NCBI RefSeq assembly: GCF_001884045.1
Contig: NZ_MACF01000071.1
Coordinates: forward strand, 1 to 64,000
Direction: 5' to 3'
DNA: 64,000 bases
Source: Bacillus mobilis
Lineage (GTDB): Bacteria; Bacillota; Bacilli; Bacillales; Bacillaceae_G
Below are positions 34,100 to 42,279 of the stretch, in pieces (the stretch's first letter is position 1; every line of letters starts with the position of its first letter). The notes beneath the pieces were generated by a model. It saw nothing but the letters and a program-made list of their open reading frames with translations. It had not been told where the DNA came from and did no database searches. The translations under genes were made by a program, and so were the position numbers.

Positions 34100-35909
34100 A
34101 AATTTGCTCCTTTACTGTATCTTCTTTAGGGTCTATATACTTCTCTTTTTGTGAACTATATAAATTGAAATATTCACCATGTAGATTCAATAATTCATTG
34201 TGTGTACCCATTTCGACTATGCCCCCGTCCTTCATGACTATAATTCGGTCAGCCAAATGGCATGCATACATTCTATGAGAAATAAAGATTGTGATTTTTC
34301 CATTTGATATTTCTTTGAATTTTTCAAATAGATGTGCTTCGGTATTAGGATCTAGTGCAGATGTAGGTTCATCTAAAATGAGTATCGGTGCTGTTTTAAT
34401 CAATGCTCTTGCAATAGCTATTCTTTGCCATTGTCCGCCCGATAAATCTGTACTATTGCCAAAGAGCCTTCCCAATTGAGTATTATAACTGTTTGGTAGT
34501 TCCGATATTAAACTATGTGATTCTGCAATTTTAGAAGAAGAAATTATGGTGTCTTCGGAAAACTCACAGGAACCTATTGAAATATTTTCTTTAGCAGTTA
34601 ATTCATATTTAACAAAGTCCTGAAATATAACAGCTATATTGCTATATAAACTTTTCTTTTCTATTCTATTTTTATCTATTTCATCAAAAAAAATCGTGTT
34701 ATTTGGAACTTCAAAACTTCCAATTAAGCATTTAATAAGGGTAGATTTCCCAGATCCGTTTTCTCCTACAATCACTAACTTCTCGTTCGGAAGAATATCA
34801 AAATTTATATTTTTTATTACCTTTTTTTCTGTGCCAGGGTATGAAAAAGATAAATTTTTAACCTGTATTCCTTTCTGTAGTGCTTTTGGAAACAGTTGTA
34901 GTTCATTTGTAACACTAATTTCTTGTTCGTCCTCGTAGCCTAGTAGCTCGTACAAATCGGTTATAAACAAATTTTGTTTATATATATCCGCAAGCATTGT
35001 TGCTATGGTATTTATTGAGATTTGTGCAATTTGTACCGCACTATTTATTGAGACAAAATCTCCAATTTTTATTGATTTTCTAAAAATAAAAAATAGCAAT
35101 AAAATTACTGTACCCATACTAATTATGTGATTAATAGAATTAAACAAGATTAATTTATTTTGCTGCCTATTAACTTGCATTAAAATATCGTTATTATTTG
35201 CTTTTAATGATTTAGACCATTTTTGAATTAAAAATTCATATGTTTGATTTAAACGTAATTCACGATTCGCTTGGCGATTTACTAATAATGAAAAGATATA
35301 ATTTTGTTCGCGTGCTTTTGGTGTTTGGAATTTCATCAAAAAGTAATTTTGTTCTCCAAATTTCTTTTGCATAATAAACAGCGGGATAGCTGAGATTATA
35401 CTTAAAAAAAGAAACAGCCAATGAAATTGTATCAAAAATATAAGCGTGGACACTAAAGTAATACTATTTCTTGTGATTTCTATAATTTTCAATATAGGAT
35501 CTAAAAATTTATTTCCTATATCCCCCTGAACTCTTTGAAGATGATCATAAAACTTATTATCTTCAAAATATTGATACTTTACCTTTAACACTTTATTTGC
35601 AACTATTTTTTTAATTTTATAGTCTATTTTTTGCTCTAATTTTATATTTATCGTTATCTTATACTTATCTAAAATAGTAGAGGTTAAATTAATTAAAAGC
35701 TGTAGAATCAAATAGATAATCACATTGGAGATTACTTTATCATTAGAAGTAAATAATTGTTGAATCGTATTTAGTAATTTTTGAGTAATAATTAATGTAA
35801 ATAAAGGTAATATCCCTTGGAATATATTTATTAATAGAATACAGATTAGTTCTATTCTAGCTGCAGACCATACTACCTTACTAGACTTTAAAAGATATTC
35901 AATCCGCAT
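34083..35909 (-). CDS. LanT-like peptide ABC exporter without peptidase domain
   Basis: This 608-residue half-transporter has six TM helices (about 20-320) joined to an ATPase domain. It shows Walker A GENGSGKST (about 382-390), signature LSGGQWQR (about 489), Walker B ILILDEPTSALDP and the switch His in ISHRM. It resembles NisT/SpaT-type lantibiotic exporters. There is no N-terminal C39 peptidase, so it would not cut a double-glycine leader, in agreement with the leaderless peptide next door. AGGAGG lies before the ATG. It is the first gene of the minus-strand arm. Confidence 0.88.
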   Translation of the reverse strand: MRIEYLLKSSKVVWSAARIELICILLINIFQGILPLFTLIITQKLLNTIQQLFTSNDKVISNVIIYLILQLLINLTSTILDKYKITINIKLEQKIDYKIKKIVANKVLKVKYQYFEDNKFYDHLQRVQGDIGNKFLDPILKIIEITRNSITLVSTLIFLIQFHWLFLFLSIISAIPLFIMQKKFGEQNYFLMKFQTPKAREQNYIFSLLVNRQANRELRLNQTYEFLIQKWSKSLKANNNDILMQVNRQQNKLILFNSINHIISMGTVILLLFFIFRKSIKIGDFVSINSAVQIAQISINTIATMLADIYKQNLFITDLYELLGYEDEQEISVTNELQLFPKALQKGIQVKNLSFSYPGTEKKVIKNINFDILPNEKLVIVGENGSGKSTLIKCLIGSFEVPNNTIFFDEIDKNRIEKKSLYSNIAVIFQDFVKYELTAKENISIGSCEFSEDTIISSSKIAESHSLISELPNSYNTQLGRLFGNSTDLSGGQWQRIAIARALIKTAPILILDEPTSALDPNTEAHLFEKFKEISNGKITIFISHRMYACHLADRIIVMKDGGIVEMGTHNELLNLHGEYFNLYSSQKEKYIDPKEDTVKEQIYEPNY

Positions 35910-35960
35910 AGCACACCTCCTTTTTTCTGAAAATTTTAAAAAATTACAAAATTTTGTTTT

Positions 35961-35992
35961 ATTCCAAATTATAACATGTTATAATTTGGAAT
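35961..35992. promoter_or_regulatory. 32-bp perfect palindrome in the divergent promoter
   Basis: All 16 base pairs match around the centre AACATGTT; the arms read ATTCCAAATTATAA. TATAAT occurs on both strands inside it (35979-35984 on plus, mirrored on minus). It lies 51 bp from the exporter start and 19 bp from the peptide start. It is probably an operator controlling both arms at once, or overlapping -10 elements. Confidence 0.7.
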
Positions 35993-36011
35993 GAAAGGGG
36001 GGGAGAATGAT

Positions 36012-36194
36012 ATGTTATTAGGTGCTATTTTATGTGATTGTAGTAGAACTTATTGCAGTCCAGATACATATTGTGGGACAAGTGGTAACCCACATCCATA
36101 TGTAGGGACAGGAAAAAGGTATGTTTGGGACTGTAAAACTGGAGCTGACTGCGGTTCGAATCAAACTGGTTCTAAATGTAATTGTAAACTTTAA
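36012..36194 (+). CDS. 60-residue peptide with eight cysteines, no leader
   Basis: The peptide has Cys at 8, 10, 15, 21, 41, 47, 56 and 58, enough for four disulfides, with Gly, Pro, Tyr, one Trp (39) and few charges. The frame reaches back to 35991, but GGGGGGGAG stands six bases before the ATG at 36012, leaving only MLLGAIL before the first Cys. No signal peptide or double-Gly leader is present. It is flanked by export and disulfide genes and followed by a strong hairpin. It is most likely the product the locus exists to make: a disulfide-rich bacteriocin, signal or structural peptide. I do not recognise the family. Confidence 0.75.
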   Translation: MLLGAILCDCSRTYCSPDTYCGTSGNPHPYVGTGKRYVWDCKTGADCGSNQTGSKCNCKL

Positions 36195-36198
36195 AACC

Positions 36199-36236
36199 AA
36201 AACAATGGATTAGTTTATAAACTAATCCATTGTTTT
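36199..36236 (+). terminator. 38-bp perfect hairpin after the peptide gene
   Basis: AAAACAATGGATTAGTTT and its exact complement begin 5 bp after the peptide stop and end 26 bp before the thioredoxin start. The arrangement would give much peptide mRNA and little read-through into the thioredoxin gene. Confidence 0.85.
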
Positions 36237-36261
36237 ATGTTGACTTATTGGGGGAATATAA

Positions 36262-36810
36262 ATGTTTTACTTTGTACTGTTTATTCTAACATTAGTGATA
36301 TTTGTATTTACAAATCTATCCCTTAAAAATCTACATTCTAAACTACATACAATAAAATCTGCAAAGCAAAATACTATGGCTTCTAATAGTCTACCTATCA
36401 ATTCAATTGCTCCAAACTTTAGTTTGGAAACCCTAACGGGGAATATAGTGACATTAGAAGAGTTACGAGATAAACCCGTTATACTCTTAATTGCTGCTGA
36501 TACTTGTGATGCTTGTACACTAGACATTATTGAATTTAGAGAAGAAGTTAGAAAGTACGGGGATAATTATAACTTTGTCTTAATTGTTGCAACCTCTGAT
36601 CCTACTACATTAAATGACATGCAATATGTAGAAGAAACCAACTTACAAGTATTATTAGCCACAATGAATTTTATGAAAGACTATAAAATCTCCATGATTC
36701 CTACATTTTTATTTCTTGATGAAAGGGGTACTGTTTTAGGATCTCCGTACATAGTAAATCAATTTGATAGATATTATAAACTTCTCGGTAAACCTACAAT
36801 AACCGCATAA
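36262..36810 (+). CDS. membrane-anchored thioredoxin-like protein
   Basis: This 182-residue protein has an N-terminal TM helix (about 2-20), a linker, then a TlpA/AhpC-type fold: IAPNFSLETLTGNIVTLEEL, CxxC in AADTCDACTLDI (Cys82, Cys85), and cis-Pro loop SMIPTFLFLD. GGGGGA precedes the ATG. It is distinct in sequence from the thioredoxin-like protein at 32874. Two different external thioredoxins in one locus suggest one oxidant and one isomerase or reductant for the Cys-rich peptide. Confidence 0.85.
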   Translation: MFYFVLFILTLVIFVFTNLSLKNLHSKLHTIKSAKQNTMASNSLPINSIAPNFSLETLTGNIVTLEELRDKPVILLIAADTCDACTLDIIEFREEVRKYGDNYNFVLIVATSDPTTLNDMQYVEETNLQVLLATMNFMKDYKISMIPTFLFLDERGTVLGSPYIVNQFDRYYKLLGKPTITA

Positions 36811-36867
36811 CTTCCCACCCATTGTTTTAAAAATATTAAATAAAAATTGATTAAAACTTAATTAATC

Positions 36868-36916
36868 AAAACAGGTTACAAGTAAAGATATATTACCTTA
36901 CTTATAACCTGTTTTT
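36868..36916 (+). terminator. intrinsic terminator
   Basis: AAAACAGGTTA(C)AAGTAA pairs with TTACTT(A)TAACCTGTTTT, followed by T. It ends the plus-strand arm of the peptide locus. Confidence 0.85.
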
Positions 36917-37230
36917 GAAACTTCTTCTTATTACCCTCTTATTATACTTTGTTAATTACTATAATTTGACCTGCTATATGCTCAGCACACTTTTGAATTT
37001 GGGTTTTAAGATACTTTTCCCTGTATATTAAATGATTTGTTACCGAACTTTCAAATTGTTCACTTAAAATTTGTCGCTGCAATCACACGAAGGAAATGAT
37101 TCTGCAGAATTAACTCTTCTACATACACAGATACGTGCTATTCACAATCATTTTTTTAAGCACCCCTCATAAAAAATTTCTCCTTTCCCTCTTTTTATCA
37201 GTGTTGACACATAGCACACCCTAAAAATAT
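36917..37230 (-). pseudogene. gap with protein-like fragments, probable gene relic
   Basis: On the minus strand two short open stretches in different frames read like protein. One (about 37126-37062) gives VEELILQNHFLRVIAATNFK. The other (about 37091-36948) gives QRQILSEQFESSVTNHL... and ends CAEHIAGQIIVINKV. They adjoin where the first stops, as expected for a frameshifted gene remnant. No intact gene is present. AAAGGAG near 37181 precedes only a 4-codon frame. The parent family is not recognised. Confidence 0.35.
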
Positions 37231-38538
37231 CTATCTTTGCAAACCTCGTTTATAACGACTCGCTTCAAATATAATACGCTCTTCATCTAACGTTTTACAT
37301 TCGCCATTCCAAACGACACGTTTTCCGTTAATAATTACATCGCTTATATCTTTTCCACTAGCAGCATATACAAGGTGTGATAACACTTCATCCGCTGGTT
37401 GTAAATGAGGCTTATTAGACGGATCAATTGTAATGAAATCAGCGCACTTTCCAACCTCAAGTGATCCTGTTTGTTTCATGCCGATTACTTCAGCCGCTCC
37501 TTTAGTTGCAAGTGTAAGAGCTGTTTCAACCGGTAACGCTGTTGCATCTTGATGAATACCTTTTTGTAATAATGTTGCGATGCGCATTTCTTCAAACATA
37601 TCTAAATTGTTGTTTGATGCCACACTATCTGTTGCAATTCCTACTTTCATTCCTGCTTCTAGCATCGCTTTTACATTCGCTATACCAGAACCTAGTTTTA
37701 AATTACTATTTGGGTTATGTGCTACTCGAACATCATGTTCTGCTAAAAATGCACGCTCATTTTCATTTAATACTACACCGTGTGCAATAACTGTTGGGCG
37801 TTTAAATAACCCGCAACTTGCTGCATATTCTACTGGACGTTTCCCGTACTGTGCTTCAATATCACGTACTTCACGCTCTGTTTCCGAAAGATGAATATGA
37901 ACCATCGTTTGATTTTCTACTGCAATACGTGCGCATTCTTCTAACAGTTCTGCACTACATGTATATGGACTATGCGGTGCAACCATCGTAGTTAACATAC
38001 CACTTTCGTTATAGTAGCGCTTCACATATTTCTCAGCTTCCTCAATTGCTTTCTTTTCATCGTCTTTCGTTCCGAAGCTAAATAAAGTTCTTGAAACAGC
38101 AGCTCGCATCCCGCTCCTTGATACCGTTTCCATAATTGCATCTTGATCTACTCCAATTGGATTAAACATGTCAGAGAATGATGTTGTACCACTTTTCACC
38201 ATTTCAAGTAATCCTAATTCCGTACTAGCAACCGCAAGCTCTGGCGTAAACTGACTTTCAAGTGGCCAAATTCTCGTCTCAAGCCACGGTTGTAATAACA
38301 TATCATCGCCAATACCTCTTAAGAGACTCATTACAACGTGTGTATGTGTATTTACAAGCCCTGGTAAAACCCACTTTCCTTTCATGTCAATTACTTCATC
38401 TACTGCAAAATCATTAGCGAATTCTCCGCTCTTTACATCTATAATTTGATCATTTTCTACAATGATATATCCATTTTCTATCACTTCGTTTTGTTCATTC
38501 ATCGTTACGATTGTAGCGTTTACATAAGTTGTTTTCAA
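37231..38538 (-). CDS. mtaD: 5-methylthioadenosine/S-adenosylhomocysteine deaminase
   Basis: This 435-residue amidohydrolase deaminates 5'-methylthioadenosine and S-adenosylhomocysteine in methionine salvage. Metal ligands are visible: THTHVVMSLLRG (HxH), VHIHLSETE, VIAHGVVL and ATDSVASNNNLD. The start is TTG at 38538 after AAAGGGG; this gives the 435-residue length usual for the group, six residues shorter than the longest frame. Single-gene unit. Confidence 0.88.
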   Translation of the reverse strand: MKTTYVNATIVTMNEQNEVIENGYIIVENDQIIDVKSGEFANDFAVDEVIDMKGKWVLPGLVNTHTHVVMSLLRGIGDDMLLQPWLETRIWPLESQFTPELAVASTELGLLEMVKSGTTSFSDMFNPIGVDQDAIMETVSRSGMRAAVSRTLFSFGTKDDEKKAIEEAEKYVKRYYNESGMLTTMVAPHSPYTCSAELLEECARIAVENQTMVHIHLSETEREVRDIEAQYGKRPVEYAASCGLFKRPTVIAHGVVLNENERAFLAEHDVRVAHNPNSNLKLGSGIANVKAMLEAGMKVGIATDSVASNNNLDMFEEMRIATLLQKGIHQDATALPVETALTLATKGAAEVIGMKQTGSLEVGKCADFITIDPSNKPHLQPADEVLSHLVYAASGKDISDVIINGKRVVWNGECKTLDEERIIFEASRYKRGLQR

Positions 38539-38609
38539 AAGTATTTCCCCTTTCAACTCTATGAAGTTCCCTTTAATAAGTTACCACCATTATAGTAACT
38601 TATTAAAGA

Positions 38610-38969
38610 TTAAGAGTCAAAAGGTAATTTCAATTCTTTCATTATCTTTTCCTTCAAAATGCTATATTGTTTTTCATTTGTATCTGCAAATGCTTCTTCC
38701 CGGTTTGATTCCACATCCAAATAGTTCAGGTTTTCATTGAATTGAGACTCTGTAAAATCAAACCTATATCCATTTATACAGTTATAAAAGTGCCACTCCT
38801 CTCCAACTTTTGTCTTTTTGATTTCCCCTCCGTATATATCTTGAATTACTAGAGCCGTTACACCACACTGTCCATTTGCTGAATTTTCAAGAGTCCACTT
38901 TGAACTTGTTTCAATCGACCAGGATTTTATAAGTGCTTCATATATTCTTTTTGCCTTTACATTATCCAT
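38610..38969 (-). CDS. YunG-like hypothetical protein
   Basis: This 119-residue soluble protein has an ALIKSWSIETSSKW start, the block GQCGVTALVIQDIYGGEI with a conserved-looking Cys, then WHFYNCINGYRFDFTESQF. This matches what I recall of the YunG family of Bacillus, whose function is unknown. The GQCGVTAL/WHFYN/DFT pattern is reminiscent of a papain-like Cys...His...Asp arrangement, but that is speculation. It follows the GNAT gene by 27 bp and may be co-transcribed. Confidence 0.6.
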   Translation of the reverse strand: MDNVKAKRIYEALIKSWSIETSSKWTLENSANGQCGVTALVIQDIYGGEIKKTKVGEEWHFYNCINGYRFDFTESQFNENLNYLDVESNREEAFADTNEKQYSILKEKIMKELKLPFDS

Positions 38970-38996
38970 TCTCAGCTTCTCCTACTATTAATAGTT

Positions 38997-39434
38997 TTAC
39001 ACATCATATTTCAAAAGGGGCAGTAATCGGTCCTTAAAAACCGTTGATGATGTCTCTCCGATTAACTTTGCTCCCATTTTCAAATAATATCCTTTTGCAT
39101 TCGGATCACTATCAATCGTAAAGCTTTTTATTCCTAGTTCATTTGCTTGCTCTATTACAAACTTCCAAAGTATTTTCCCTTTCCCTTTGTAACGAGGATG
39201 AATGTATAAGAAATCGAGAGCTTTATCGTTACGTAAAAATGAGAAAAACCCAATCTTCGTATTATCGTTTTCTAAAACATATACAAAATTATTTTTTATG
39301 TATTCATCGGTAATTGTTAAATCTTCCTTACAAGCAAGTATGAATGCTTCACTATAGTTCCACGTTGCTTTTGAGTGTAGTGCAAGTTCACTTAATTCAT
39401 TTGCTTCACTTACTACCGCTTTTCTTATCTTCAT
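38997..39434 (-). CDS. GNAT acetyltransferase
   Basis: This 145-residue protein opens MKIRKAVVSEANELSELALHSKATW. The GNAT core FFSFLRNDKALDFLYIHPRYKGKGKILWKFVIEQA has the acetyl-CoA loop RYKGKGK, and a typical tail (DPNAKGYYLKMGAKLIGETSS) follows. Substrate unknown. The first 25 codons have a degraded duplicate at 41969-42055. Confidence 0.82.
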   Translation of the reverse strand: MKIRKAVVSEANELSELALHSKATWNYSEAFILACKEDLTITDEYIKNNFVYVLENDNTKIGFFSFLRNDKALDFLYIHPRYKGKGKILWKFVIEQANELGIKSFTIDSDPNAKGYYLKMGAKLIGETSSTVFKDRLLPLLKYDV

Positions 39435-39492
39435 GATTCTTTCTCCTCACCTTCAATATGTAACCTATTAAAATGATTCGAAAAAATAATTT

Positions 39493-39521
39493 AAAAAACC
39501 TCTTATTTCCGTAAATAAGAG
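39493..39521 (-). terminator. intrinsic terminator
   Basis: CTCTTATTT/AAATAAGAG stem followed on the minus strand by GGTTTTTTAAA. It is the second of two tandem terminators after the CoA-transferase gene. Confidence 0.75.
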
Positions 39522-39560
39522 ATAACTTTTATAATTCTTCAGAATAGGTAACAATTTATT

Positions 39561-39607
39561 AAAAGAAAAAGAACACCATTCCTGAAAATTGGCGTTCTTT
39601 TTCTTTT
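39561..39607. terminator. intrinsic terminator
   Basis: AAAAGAAAAAGAAC pairs with GTTCTTTTTCTTTT; CCA and TGG extend the stem past one mismatch. It lies past the CoA-transferase stop. Confidence 0.85.
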
Positions 39608-39648
39608 AACCTGTATAGCATATTATATTAAGAATCATTTTTACACTT

Positions 39649-41163
39649 CTAAACAGTTTCTACTACCTCTTCAAGCATTGTTCCATTTTTAGCATAATTC
39701 GTATGCCAAGAAAAAGCTTTTTCTAAAACATGAGGAGTTTGTCCACCTCTTGTTTGTGCTTCTTCGTAATAAGCTCTTAGCTGGTCACGATACATTGGAT
39801 GTACGCAATTCTCAATAATTAGTTCCACTCTTTCTCTTGGCGCTAATCCTCTTAGGTCAGCATACCCTTGTTCAGTGACGATAACATCTACATCATGTTC
39901 CGTATGATCTACATGAGAAACGAAAGGAACGATACTTGAAATGTTACCACCTTTTGCAATCGATTTCGTAACAAATATAGCTAGACGTGCATTTCTCGCA
40001 AAGTCACCAGAACCACCAATACCATTCATCATCTTTGTACCTAAAACGTGAGTAGAGTTAACATTTCCGTATATATCTAATTCTAAAGCAGTATTAATCG
40101 AGATCAATCCGAGGCGGCGAATGATTTCAGGGTGATTAGAAATCTCTTGCGGACGCATCATTAATTTGTCACGATATTTTTCAAAGTTAGAAAATACTTG
40201 TTGCATTTTCTCTTCAGAAAGCGTGATCGAGCAGCAGGAAGCAAAATTAACTTTCCCAGCGTCCATTAGATCAAAGACCGCATCTTGTAAAACTTCAGAA
40301 TACACTTCTAAATCTTCAAACTCCGAATCAAGCATGCCGTGCAATACTGCATTAGCAACTGAACCAATTCCCGATTGTAACGGTGCTAAACTCTTTGTTA
40401 ATCGGCCTACTTTAACTTCTTCTCGAAGGAACTCTATTAAATGTTGTGCCATAATGACAGTTTCTTCATCTGGAGGAACAATTGTCGATGGTGAATCCAG
40501 TTGATTCGTAAACACAATCCCCTTCACTTTTTCAGCAACAATTGGGATACCAATTGTTCCAATTCGATCATCCGTTTTTACGAGCGGAATTGGAAGTCTT
40601 TCCCCTTGTTTACCTGGTTCATATAAATCATGCAGCCCCTCTAGTTGCGTAGATTGAGCCATATTCATTTCAATAATAATGGACTTAGCATGTAAGGAAA
40701 ATGCTAAGGAATTTCCAATTGAAGTGGTTGGAATAATCATTCCATCTTCAGTAATCGCAACCGCTTCCAAAATAGCGACATCTATATCCATAACGTCAGC
40801 ACGAAGTAACTCTGCTGTATGAGATAAGTGCTGATCTACAAATAAAAAGTCTCCGTTATTAATTCCTTTTCGCATAGTCGCATCGGCTTGGAAAGGCAAT
40901 CTTTTCCCTAAAATTCCTGCCTCAGCAAATAATTTATCTACATCCGAACCTAAAGAAGCCCCTGTATAAACATTTACTTTAAAAGATTTATCATTCTTCA
41001 CTCGATTCACCAGCGCAAATGGGACTGCTTTTACATCCCCAGCACGTGTAAATCCACTTAACCCTAAAGTCATTCCACTTTCAATCCATGAAGCTGCCTC
41101 TTCAGGTGTAACTACTCGATCTTTGAAACGTTGATCCCTAATTCTATCTAAATTATTCTCCAT
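39649..41163 (-). CDS. acetyl-CoA hydrolase/CoA-transferase, succinate:acetate type
   Basis: This 504-residue enzyme is of the Cat1/AarC-like family, which moves CoA between succinyl-CoA and acetate or a related acid. The conserved regions are present: GSDVDKLFAEAGIL, the likely catalytic Glu in LEVYSEVLQDAV, GGSGDFARNARLA and TEQGYADLRGLAPRER. GAGAGGG precedes the ATG at 41163, preferred over the longer frame from 41181. The LytTR regulator gene directly upstream on the same strand is a plausible controller. Confidence 0.85.
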   Translation of the reverse strand: MENNLDRIRDQRFKDRVVTPEEAASWIESGMTLGLSGFTRAGDVKAVPFALVNRVKNDKSFKVNVYTGASLGSDVDKLFAEAGILGKRLPFQADATMRKGINNGDFLFVDQHLSHTAELLRADVMDIDVAILEAVAITEDGMIIPTTSIGNSLAFSLHAKSIIIEMNMAQSTQLEGLHDLYEPGKQGERLPIPLVKTDDRIGTIGIPIVAEKVKGIVFTNQLDSPSTIVPPDEETVIMAQHLIEFLREEVKVGRLTKSLAPLQSGIGSVANAVLHGMLDSEFEDLEVYSEVLQDAVFDLMDAGKVNFASCCSITLSEEKMQQVFSNFEKYRDKLMMRPQEISNHPEIIRRLGLISINTALELDIYGNVNSTHVLGTKMMNGIGGSGDFARNARLAIFVTKSIAKGGNISSIVPFVSHVDHTEHDVDVIVTEQGYADLRGLAPRERVELIIENCVHPMYRDQLRAYYEEAQTRGGQTPHVLEKAFSWHTNYAKNGTMLEEVVETV

Positions 41164-41290
41164 ATGTAATCCCTCTCTCAATGAATATTCATAATTATTT
41201 TACACATTAACACTATCGAAATAGGGATTTTTGTACACAATGCCGAAAATTCAGATAAAACAGCGAATCTAGGTTCTAAAGCAGAAAAAT

Positions 41291-41935
41291 TTAGAATCCT
41301 AGAAGCTTACGAAAATAGCTAGCGTATGACTGACTCACTGGTACCCTCTCTCCGTTATCCATAGAAAGTACAAAAGTAGAATGTGTATCAGGATAAATCG
41401 CTTTAATATGATTAACATTTACAATAAAGGAACGGTGGCATCTAATAAAGGAATCTTTCGGCAACAAGTATTCGAATTCTTGTAACGAGTACTTATGTGT
41501 TCCTGTTAACTCTTCTGAATTCACATACGTCTTTTTATCTTTAGCTTCTAAATACATGACCTTTGAGAAAGGAACCGGAACCCATCCGTCTGTTGTTTTT
41601 AAAGTAACGACTGACTTCCCATCCGTTAAAGCGGGATAAATTGCCGTCACACAACCTTCAATCTTCTCATTATTTGAAAACGGTACGGCCATTCCATGAT
41701 AAGGAATACCGAAAACATCTCGATTAATAAACTCAGAAGCTTTTTGCTTCGTTACCATTGCTTTATGAGCAATCGTCCCTTCCTTAATAGGATCCCCGGC
41801 GCTAATTTTTAAATCAATTCGTTTACTTGGCCGATAGTAAATATATTCTTTCGTATTCGAAACAGCGATTGATATTTCATCTGAAAATAATTCCCCAACA
41901 ACATCTAGTAGTATACCTAATGTTTTATCTTCCAT
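41291..41935 (-). CDS. LytTR-type transcriptional regulator with PAS-like sensor
   Basis: This 214-residue protein has an N-terminal sensor-like region (about 1-110: LLDVVGELFSDEISIAVSNTKEYIYYRPS, GMAVPFSNNEKIEGCV) similar to PAS-type ligand-binding proteins. A C-terminal LytTR DNA-binding domain follows (VMYLEAKDKKTYV, FIRCHRSFIVNVNHIKAIYP, GERVPVSQSY). It is not a response regulator, since no receiver domain is present, so it may bind a metabolite directly. It probably controls the CoA-transferase gene 127 bp downstream. Confidence 0.8.
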   Translation of the reverse strand: MEDKTLGILLDVVGELFSDEISIAVSNTKEYIYYRPSKRIDLKISAGDPIKEGTIAHKAMVTKQKASEFINRDVFGIPYHGMAVPFSNNEKIEGCVTAIYPALTDGKSVVTLKTTDGWVPVPFSKVMYLEAKDKKTYVNSEELTGTHKYSLQEFEYLLPKDSFIRCHRSFIVNVNHIKAIYPDTHSTFVLSMDNGERVPVSQSYASYFRKLLGF

Positions 41936-42279
41936 AGTATGAACACCTCATTTACTATTATACTACTATTATGAACGGGCAGCTGTTGCTTTTACATGTA
42001 GTGCAAGTTCACTTAATTCACTAGCTTCAATTACTATCAATTTTCTTACTCCCATAATTGTTTCTCTCCACCTTTAAAATATGAACTACTAAAGTATTGC
42101 CCCAAGCAATAAAAAATCCTTTATTTTATATAACTTTAAATCAACTTGCTTCTTATATTACTTGCATTATAAAATAGAAAAGTATTCTAAAAAACATTTC
42201 ATTTAGGGGGGAATTGCCTATGCCGTTGGATTCCATTTCAGGTAACGAATATTCCAACATTTAAAGGAGTGCCTGAAAT
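41936..42279. other. gap with a truncated GNAT duplicate
   Basis: The LytTR and serine-hydrolase promoters diverge in this 344-bp gap. The only gene-like content is the 28-codon GNAT remnant at 41969-42055, described separately. The rest is AT-rich with no clear structure. Confidence 0.6.
41969..42055 (-). pseudogene. fragment of a duplicated GNAT gene
   Basis: The frame (MGVRKLIVIEASELSELAL...) matches the first 25 residues of the GNAT at 38997-39434 (MKIRKAVVSEANELSELAL...). The DNA match continues into the ribosome-site region (TTTCTCTCCACC against TTTCTCCTCACC). It then diverges and stops after 28 codons. The rest of the gene is missing. Confidence 0.75.

Noticed and set aside
36012-36194. 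Cys-rich peptide as a lantibiotic, sactipeptide or quinohaemoprotein amine dehydrogenase subunit
   Set aside because: No LanB, LanC, LanM or radical-SAM gene and no dehydrogenase subunits lie in the window. The redox genes fit disulfides better than thioethers.
41626-41641. A 16-base exact match to the right end of bcr1 (TTAAAGCGGGATAAAT)
   Set aside because: It lies within the intact LytTR regulator gene, encoding part of YPALTD, with no left end or hairpins. Most likely coincidence.
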